64,000 bases of DNA from Byssothecium circinans (taxonomy: Eukaryota > Ascomycota > Dothideomycetes > Pleosporales > Massarinaceae). The notes under the pieces were generated by a model, which saw only the letters and a program-made list of their open reading frames with translations, made no database searches and had not been told where the DNA came from. A program made the translations under genes and the position numbers. Below are positions 56,526 to 64,000 of this stretch, piece after piece. The first letter of the stretch is position 1, and each line of letters begins with the position of its first letter. The stretch lies in assembly GCA_010015675.1 (NCBI GenBank), contig ML977040.1, positions 1 through 64,000 on the forward strand, in the 5' to 3' direction.

Positions 56526-58661
56526 TCAAACAAGGCGAATGCTTCGCTTAACCCATTCCTCATCCGACTTGATAGCAACCCCTTTCATCATATACGGTAA
56601 CATACTCTCCATTCCTCCTACCAGCGTAGACGTGGGACATCTCGCACGCCTCTGCCAAATGCCGATGCGCCGGAAAATCCCTGCCTCGATCTGTTCTGTC
56701 AAAAGACAAAAAGCATCCAAGAATAGGAAGTCCTCAAAACCCCTGTACAGGTCATCTTCATATGCCAATATGATGACAGCGACTATGCTTTTGTCCGCAT
56801 ATGCCCAGTCGCAGCGATAATCGAGGTTGACAAATTCCCCATCTATGGGTTCAGCGTTGACGTAGTTGTTGGACCTTACTTCTTGTGTAAGGGCACATTG
56901 TATAGTCCAAGCGATGGCGTCGAGCCAAGGATGAAATGAGAGATAGTCATCGGGGTGCGTCCTGAAAGCTTCCAGCGTCATGCTTTCACCATCGGTTTTG
57001 TGCGTGACATGCATCTCGATACATTCGGGACATTTAATAGGGCCAGGGTCATCTCGATGCGCTAGACCTGGCCCCCATCCCGGATACATAGACATACATT
57101 TCGTGTCCATATCTTCGTCCATACGGGATGCCCATGACCATGATGGGAATCTTGTGCGGTAACTTTTGGGTTGTGCTGGGCATTCATAACCGAAAATTGG
57201 GCTCGTTGGGTCGACAGTCCAAGCCAGGTCAGCCACACAGGAAAATGAAGGTATCAAACCAAATGCAGAGTGGATATGTTATACCCCAAAAATGTTTGAA
57301 CTTATTTTCACTCAACACTTCCATTTCGCGATAGTAGTTGGAAATGCCTTGGAATCCATTCAGGATATCCCCGCTGAAAGTGAATTTTCTTGTGTAGTAC
57401 TGGGTGAGGTCTTTATGGAGCGCGTCCACGACGGAGCGTCTCGTATGCATCTGGGTACGTAGGGGGAATAGGGCTTCGCCGACGAAGTCACGGGTACGTT
57501 GGTAGTGTCCGGGTGAGATGCCGTCTTTCAGGCTTTCGAAGAAGAAGTGTTGCATGCACTGGAAGGCGATCTGAGATTCCATGAAGACCAGTCGACGGCG
57601 TGAGAAAAGTCCTTCTTGATAGGTCCTATATCATTACCGAGGGTTAGCAGATGTATACGTGGGCATTATCAGGTGTATATGACCACTCACCATCCTCGAC
57701 TGTTCCATTCGCACTCTCTGCCGGTCCAATTTTTTCGAAGCTCGACAAATGTATCTGGACCAATCTTGATAGTTTTAGGCAGGGAACGAGGAGTTCCTCT
57801 AACTCCGGGCAAGCCTTCAGATGGATCCTTCCCAGCAGCAGCTATGATCGTGACTTCCGCATTTCGATATATGATATCCATATTGCTGATGAGGTGCTGC
57901 TTTTCCGCTGCGTCCGCCTGATTGATACAATATCTGTCAACCCAAAGGAAAGGAACATCTATCCTAAGACAGATCTCCATGGCGTCTTCGATGGTCTTTG
58001 GCAGCTGCGAAGGAAGTTGAGGCGCATCAAATCGTAAATGCTGTTCAGCTTCTCGTTCACTACCCCATACATAGCTTAATGTGATGTAAGGGCAGTTTAG
58101 AGGCAGCGCAGCCATGGTTCTTGTTTTACAGTCTATAACTCGCAGACCGCTGATCTTACGTTCGGGTAGCTTCCCACATACGCCTGTATGGTTCTCTCGA
58201 CAGAAGCTAAGCCAGCGATTCACGCGACCATAATCCGGGCTTTCAGCATCGAAAATTTGGATATCCGAATCCTCGTGTTCAGGCAGGAAGGTTACAGAAT
58301 CCCTGTAGCCTTCCTTCGACGATGGGGTAAATTTTCCTCTTCTCAGGGTCAAATTGCCACAACGGTACTTTGTCCAAAGCATTTCCATACTCTTGAATGT
58401 CCCTTTACCTTTAAAGGCGTCGAAAAGTGCCGAGAGTTGAACGCAGGTTCCACAATTTCGATCAAGCCGATCTTTCGAGACACGAATCTGGTCATATCCT
58501 CCTACGGTCCTGGAGGTAGACTGGAAGGTAGTCGGACGTGCAAAGCGAGAGTCGAGCTCCTGACAGCGAGCACATAGGCTCGCTACGGTGCTCTGGGTTC
58601 CGCTGACTGGGTGTCGGATGTCAGGAGTTGAGGCAGCCTTCTGGGTCCGCGCCAATTCCAT
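56526..58661 (-). CDS. HET-domain protein, reading frame broken once
   Basis: HET-domain proteins trigger cell death when genetically unlike fungal cells fuse. The first exon 58661-57691 and the second from 57625 are joined by a 65-nt intron (GTGAGT ... ATATAG), giving SRGWTYQEGLFSRRRLVF, the usual end of the HET domain. Earlier landmarks are LNCPYITLSYVWGSEREAEQ, LPKTIEDAMEICLRIDVPFL followed by WVDRYCINQADAAEKQHLIS, and MDIIYRNAEVTIIAAAG. The second exon reads to 57229. The C-terminal part (PSFSCVADLAWTVDPTSPIF, TRFPSWSWASRM, ending at 56526) is in another frame, and no splice pair joins them; the switch must lie between 57278 and 57229. This suggests a one-base change, hence a possible pseudogene or a sequencing error. 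Full length would be about 700 residues. Conserved Cys (CARCQEL, NCGTC) sit before the HET domain. Confidence 0.85.
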
Positions 58662-59482
58662 GTCGTGCTAGCGCTCGTCGCTGTAGTAGTCCGCATCCGT
58701 AGACGATTCTTCCTCGAGAGATCAAAGTTCGCGTAAATTCGGTCGAGGGAGGCGTAGGCATGGGAGGTTGACGCTGGTGTGAGATGAGAGGAAAAGAGGG
58801 GTAAGATCAAGGCAGTTACATGAACATTAGCGAATGATATATGCAGGTTCTCCGCCCCCATGTACAACCTGGCAGTCACGTGAATCAAAAAAACTTGAAT
58901 TTTGTCAAACATTGCCTAATCGAATATTCCAGTAGGCTACATAGGAGGCAACGAATGATGAAACTTCCCTTCACGCCTCGAAATAGAATTTCAAGCACTT
59001 AAAGTACTCACCTAGGGAAGGAACAAAGTCCGTAACAAAACCGTATGTATATGTGTATGTATTTGGTTTGAATAATCTAAGCTACCTTTGTAGTACAAAG
59101 GATGAATTGAGCCCCTAGCGTCACCAAACGGCGATTCTGATGTTGATACACATATAGTGCAAGGGTATTCTCAGTGACAGGAAGGCTAAAAGCTCCAGTC
59201 TGTAGCGAGGCTACATACTAGAGGCCATGTGACTGCGAGGGCCGAGCAGGTCCTGACGTGAATGGGCCTGGAAGATAGATCTGGATTGAGCATATTAATT
59301 AAAAAGTCTAACACAAGTCTATCCTTCCCAACCTGCATAACCTCACTGAAAAAAAAAAAGAAAAACAAATCTCGTAACCCCAAAACTCCAAACCATCTAT
59401 ACCCAACCCACCCCTTAAAACCAAACCTCTACCCCCCCACCACCCCTTCATCTCCCACAAAAGGAAAGAAAAACCACAAACC
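58662..59482. other. Intergenic region upstream of the HET gene
   Basis: It holds the HET promoter and the 3' end of the next minus-strand gene. A poly-A run lies near 59348-59359. No gene seen. Confidence 0.45.
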
Positions 59483-60509
59483 TCAATGCATCCTAGCAAT
59501 CCACCTCTCATGCACCCGCGCACTCCTCCCCACCTCCGCCGCCCTCCTCCCCACCTCCTCCAAACACGGCATCCCCACCGGCCACTCCCTAACCCACGCC
59601 TCCAAATCCACCTTCTTCCCCCTCTCCCCTCCGCCCTCCCCCTCAAACTCCTCCATCATCCGCTGAATCCTCGCCTGGCTCTGGCAAAACAGCACCTGGC
59701 ACGCGAGCATCAAGATACTCTGCTCCATGAAAGAAGATGGACTGATGGTGGTGCGGTAGAAACAGTCTTCGAATTCGAAGGAGAGGGGGATGGCTTTTAG
59801 GGGGGTGCGGGAGAGGGCATGGGCGAAGGGGCGGTGCCGGGAGAGGGTGAGGAAGGAGTGGAGGGTGAATTTTGCGTTGAAGGGGGTAGGGGGGTTGGCG
59901 GTTAGGGTGAGGGTGTGCAGGGTTGTTGAGGCGAGGAGGTGGGTTAGGGATTGGACTATTGTTTTTTGTTAGGGATGGCCGAACGTATAGAGTATGGATG
60001 TTATTGGAGTGTTGAGACTTACTGTATGCTTCTGACCCGGTATCCGTCGTAAGCCATTCGCCGTGCACATCTAGATCGAAATCGGAACCCAGATTCCCAA
60101 ATCCTGTGAAACTCGGCCGTGGGACTCCTGGCTTTGATTGCGGTTGCGTTTCTTCTCCCGCTTTCGAAGCGTACAGTAGATCCAGGCTCAAATGGCGAAT
60201 GAGCGGGAGTTGATGTGGTTGCAATGGAGGATCGAAACATCCAACAACTGCACCAGTTTTCCCATCCTCCTTCCCTTGCGGTTGCGCGATGCTGGTGATC
60301 TTGAACTCATTCTTTCCCCAGAAGACGGCTCCGGCTTCGGCGTAGATTTGTTTGTTAACCCTCAGGATCGCGAGGTTGAGGTCATATCGTATTTCCTTCC
60401 GCGCTGATTGGCCTTGTAAGGGCGAAGAAGTGATGAGGAGGTGCTCGTAGATGTTGAGTCGGAGTTCGACTGGTAAGGCTTCAAGGAAGAGGCATTTGGA
60501 TGTATCCAT
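59483..60509 (-). CDS. F-box-like / 2EXR-like fungal hypothetical protein
   Basis: Two exons, 60509-60023 and 59955-59483, flank a 67-nt intron and give 319 residues. The N-terminus CLFLEALPVELRLNIYEHLL is the short Leu-Pro-x-Glu-[LI]-R-x-x-I-Y motif of fungal F-box-like or 2EXR proteins, and LNLAILRVNKQIYAEAGAVF follows as the second half of that module. The middle carries Pro/Gln-rich sequence, then short beta-rich segments, SFEFEDCFYRTTISPSSFME, and a C-terminal helical part (LACQVLFCQSQARIQRMMEE). Such proteins are numerous in filamentous ascomycetes and mostly unstudied; a substrate-adaptor role in ubiquitin ligases is possible but not shown. The second exon has strongly GC-biased third positions. 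Confidence 0.75.
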
Positions 60510-61929
60510 AGCTGCTTCTTCTCTTCTGCTTCTTCTCCTCTGACAATCTACCCACCGAAATCCCAGATTTCCTAATCAACCCGGTCAACGAGTATATCGA
60601 TGCGTACTCAGATCTCTCTTCCCAGTACCAACGATAAGAAAATTATACCTCAAAAGAAAGAACCAAACAATTTTCCAACAGCAGCACCGAAGCTTAAAAC
60701 CAAACCCCGTCAACACGAGATCAATCAGCAAAGAACCAGCTAAAGCCGCGGAAAGCAAGAAGGAAATCCAGAAAATAAACCCGAGAACCAGAAGAGAGAA
60801 GAAGAAAAAAAGGTTACCCACCCTCCAAACCCCCCAACCCACGGCAGGAAACCGCGGCTCTTAAGCCCCCTCCCCCCCTTGTCGCCTCCACTCCAACTCC
60901 ATCACCCTGCATCTCGCCTTCTCCACCATGACATTATTTCGGGGGTGCTGGGCGCTGGGCAACCAACCCCCCATCCTACCAGCCCTCTTCGGACGCCACA
61001 CCGTCTTTCTTCCGGACTCGGGAGCGTTCGAGGCAAAATCCCACGCCTCCTCTCCTCCGCCGTACATGTATCACGCTACGGCCCATGTTCCTGATTCAGA
61101 TGCATTGGCAATCAATGCTTTCTTGCGTATGGTCTTCCCGTCTCGGTATACTTTGCCTATTAGGCTCGCCTAACGGGGCCGGTCCCTGCGATAATGGTAA
61201 TCCAACATAGGCTAGAAACACGCCAGAAGCTGTAAATGCGCCGCTCCATGCTCGAAGAGAACGTGAGGAATAGCTGCGGGTACACACGTGCTACAGGCAT
61301 GAGTTAGGGGGAAAAGACGCAAGTGGCAACTGCAAGAAGTGCAAGATGCGTGTGCTTTGACACCTGTTTGCATGTTCTAGGCGCTTTCAAGCGGTTATCG
61401 TGCGCTCGCCACTTGCATGCAAATACGTCCGTAAGACACGAATATTGTTGGGACTTTAATTGTACATGCTGATGCTTGTTGCTAACGAACCAAAACCCAA
61501 AGCGCCGTTATTTGCCCCCCCGGGGAGTTGTCAGAGTCTGAAGCAAGACGCTTTGATCCTCCCCCCAGCATGATTTCGTGTTTCGCTTTTGCTGTGACAC
61601 CGGAGTATAATCCGACACCACGGCAGTGCGAACCATGACGTACCAGAAAGGCGAGGTGAAAAGGGACCAAACATCGACCATCGGATACTCCTAAAATGCC
61701 CCGGCCTTTACCATAACTGCGGGATACCAGGGAAAAAATGCTTCAGTCACTCCACCGCAACAGACCGACGCTAATGAACCCTTATCCGCCTTCTATACGT
61801 CCGAACGTCGTAATTCATAATCAGTCGTAGTCGGTCGTAAACATATCCACACAAGACCTAGAAGGCCAACTGAATCATGAAAACACCGGAATTGTGGGCT
61901 ATTAATGAAAGACCCGATCCGGAGACGAT
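60510..61929. other. Intergenic region, no gene seen
   Basis: Promoter of the F-box-like gene on the left (60510-60850), then 1 kb without a convincing reading frame on either strand. Purine-rich tracts (AAGAAGAAAAAAAGG) occur near 60798-60812. Confidence 0.45.
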
Positions 61930-63615
61930 TTAGTAATCGCGGTCACGGTCATGTCTGCTGCCGCCGCGCCTCCTGTGCGCACCTCGATCGGAGTCTGAGT
62001 CGCTGTAGCTATCATCGTCGTCGAAGCTCCTCCCCTTTTGTCGATGGCGAGACGGCGACCGTGAAACGTTTCGCCTGCTACCGCTTCGGTGACGTCGACT
62101 GCGCTCCTGTGGGCGTGACTTGCTTCGAATAGCGTTGTCCCTATTAATTGCGAAAGAGATCAGTGAACGGTCATAAGAAAAGTCCGCTGTACAAGAAGCA
62201 AGAAGCACAAAGCCAAAAAACTCCACAACCACTATGCTGGGCATCTCCACTTACTTTTCATGTCGCTTCTCAATTTCTTGTGCACCGAACGCACCGATAC
62301 CCGCTCCTATTAAAGTACTTAGCGTTCCGTGACCCATCTTATTTCCTATAACAGCACCGCCCAAGGCACCAGCCGCCGAGGCCGCCAAACCTTTATCATG
62401 CACGTCAAGATTCTCGAACCTGTCACGAAGCTTGTCAGTGACTCGGCTGCGAGAACGACGGTGATGATCCGCAGACCTTGCCCTGTGCCGCTTCTCATCG
62501 CCGTGACGACGATGGTGCGAGGACGAGGAACTGCTGTGGCGGGCTGATGGCTCGTAGGGGGCTACTTGGTTGTCGATATAGGAATATTGGGCCACGGAAG
62601 GCTGTGACCGGGATTCCTGACGGTAGAATGGAGGCGGTGATGGGTACGTGTTGCCAGGTGCTCTGTAAGTTGGACTTGCAGCAGCATAGGTGGCCGGATT
62701 GTAGCGATTATAGCCAGGGTTGGAAGGTGGTGGGATGGGTGCATTCACAGGCGCAGGGGATGGAGTGTATCCAGCCCTAGGGGTGTACTTGGATGTTGTG
62801 GATGAAGGCTGTAGGGGGTTAGAGGTTGGTCGACTGAACAATGCTGCCAAAGGTGGCTCATAGGATGGAGAGAAGGCCGCATTGAGCGGGGTACCGCTTC
62901 GCAGCGTGTCTAGGAAAGGGAAAGAGGACAAGGGGAGGGGAGGCGTCGAAAGTCTCGAAGGAAGTCTACTCGCCCGCATCGACCGAAGCAACTGCGAACG
63001 AAGTGAGGATGGACGTTCCGACGGGGCTGTCGCGCTGCGAGAACGAAAGCCGGTATTTACCTGAGGCTGGTACCCGTAATCGGGTCCGGCCGACGAAGCT
63101 CGCCGGTCATAGGGATCATGTTGTCCGTTTGCCATGGATGCGCCTGTCGGAGGGGCACTTGGAGGAGCATAGTCGCGTGGGTCGTACGGCCTGTACTCGG
63201 AAGTTGGAGGAGGGGAGAACTGAGGCCCACGCTCTGCTCTCTCTGCTCTGTCCATCTCGCCGTGCAGTGTCAATTCTCTACTGCGCTCTTGGTCTCTTCC
63301 GCCGCTCAAGTCACGATTTGGGCTGCGTCCTAGGCTCTTCGCACGGCGGTGTCGGTCCCTACGCCTCTGCTCTCGCTCGTAGTCGGTGTCTTCGTAGCCG
63401 CTGTAATCGGAATACTCGGTGGGCGGGCTGCGTGCTCGTGCGCTGCGGCGTCGTCCGCGGTCACCGTTGCGTTGTTCGCTCTTGTTGCGCTGCTTTTGCT
63501 TCTTCCCTTTCTCTGCTCCAGGCGGTCGATAGTAGCCCCCCGGAATGCTGTGCCAGAATTTGTCTGGAATACGGTCTACCCCGTAGTCGAGGGCTTTGAA
63601 GGCGAGCACACTCAT
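61930..63615 (-). CDS. Glycine-zipper protein with Arg/Ser-rich ends
   Basis: Two exons, 63615-62255 and 62140-61930, flank a 114-nt intron and give 523 residues. The ATG at 63615 (MSVLAFKALDYGVDRIPDKF) is preferred over upstream non-ATG starts because the next residues (WHSIPGGYYRPPGAEKGKKQ) look like a conserved N-terminal module. The middle is Arg/Ser/Tyr/Pro-rich and disordered. Near the C-terminus AASAAGALGGAVIGNKMGHG and LIGAGIGAFGAQEIEKRHEK form a glycine-zipper hairpin of the kind that packs in membranes. The end, encoded by the second exon, is Arg/Ser/Asp-rich (SRRHRSGSRRNVSRSPSRHR) like an SR protein tail. Fungal proteins of this layout are annotated as glycine-zipper proteins without known function. 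Confidence 0.82.
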
Positions 63616-64000
63616 TTTGACCGGAAACTTGCTACCAGCGCGTCGACGGCGCTGATTGACGTAGTGAGGCGGGATGTGATTGGAGGATGGCGACAAGTGG
63701 GCGATGCTCACACCTTATGGGGAATAGCGTGTGGAGATATCGGCAGTGAGAGGCTGTGAGGAGGGCGGAGTGGATGGACGATGGATGATGAACGATGGTC
63801 GAGGAGGAAGCAAACAATAGTAGATTTGTGCGAGGGAGGAGAGACGCAGTGGCGGACTATAAGAGATGCGACCCAGATGCCGCACAGGAAGCGACAGGAA
63901 GCGACGATGGTATGTTCCCACGATGCGTTGCCGAGTATGACGTCAGGCGCTGCTGGCTTTCGCCCTAGGCCTCACCGCTCGCGCACGGGGCCTTTCAGAC
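63616..64000. other. Upstream region of the glycine-zipper gene
   Basis: Promoter and leader of the minus-strand gene; the window ends here. A TATA-like element is not obvious. No gene seen. Confidence 0.4.

Overview
This is a stretch of nuclear chromosome from a filamentous ascomycete (Pezizomycotina, most likely Dothideomycetes). The evidence is short GT-AG introns (about 45-140 nt) with CTAAC-like branch points, genes mostly one to two kb apart on both strands, and a fungal gene set: SEN1, MCM1, SEC17, TRM44, GNA1, a PLS1-type tetraspanin, a HET-domain gene and the remains of a NACHT receptor. No bacterial operons, CRISPR array, rRNA or convincing tRNA gene were seen. Where introns are given, I placed them by eye on splice signals and checked that the joined exons keep frame.

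Layout. 0.7-5.5 kb: a large protein with a tandem array of GATA-like zinc fingers and a Lys/Ser/Ala-rich tail, then an unrecognised basic protein on the other strand. 6.9-18.9 kb: two long minus-strand housekeeping genes, the RNA/DNA helicase SEN1 and a P4-type phospholipid flippase (DNF1/2 type). 20.4-22.6 kb: a probable Smc5/6-associated protein of the Nse6/CANIN kind. 22.6-28.2 kb: a gene-poor accessory stretch holding a decayed NACHT + formylglycine-generating-enzyme (FGE-sulfatase) receptor gene. 28.2-41.2 kb: a thioredoxin-like protein, the PLS1-like tetraspanin, MCM1, an amino-acid/choline permease, an O-methyltransferase and GNA1. 41.7-42.6 kb: a decayed MFS transporter. 43.4-53.8 kb: a dense housekeeping block (TRM44, IES2, a PEX14-domain peroxin, a DUF726/TMCO4 hydrolase, SEC17, a mitochondrial GatC-like subunit). 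54-64 kb: a small hypothetical protein, a HET-domain gene with one frame break, an F-box-like/2EXR-like protein and a glycine-zipper protein.

The housekeeping genes do not form one pathway. They cover transcription termination (SEN1), chromatin and genome stability (IES2, the Nse6-like gene), membrane traffic and lipid asymmetry (flippase, SEC17), tRNA and mitochondrial translation (TRM44, GatC-like), peroxisomes and chitin precursor supply (GNA1). The accessory parts carry self/non-self recognition genes in decay: a NACHT-FGE pseudogene and a HET gene. The observations most worth a second look are the multi-finger GATA-like protein and the NACHT-FGE pseudogene.
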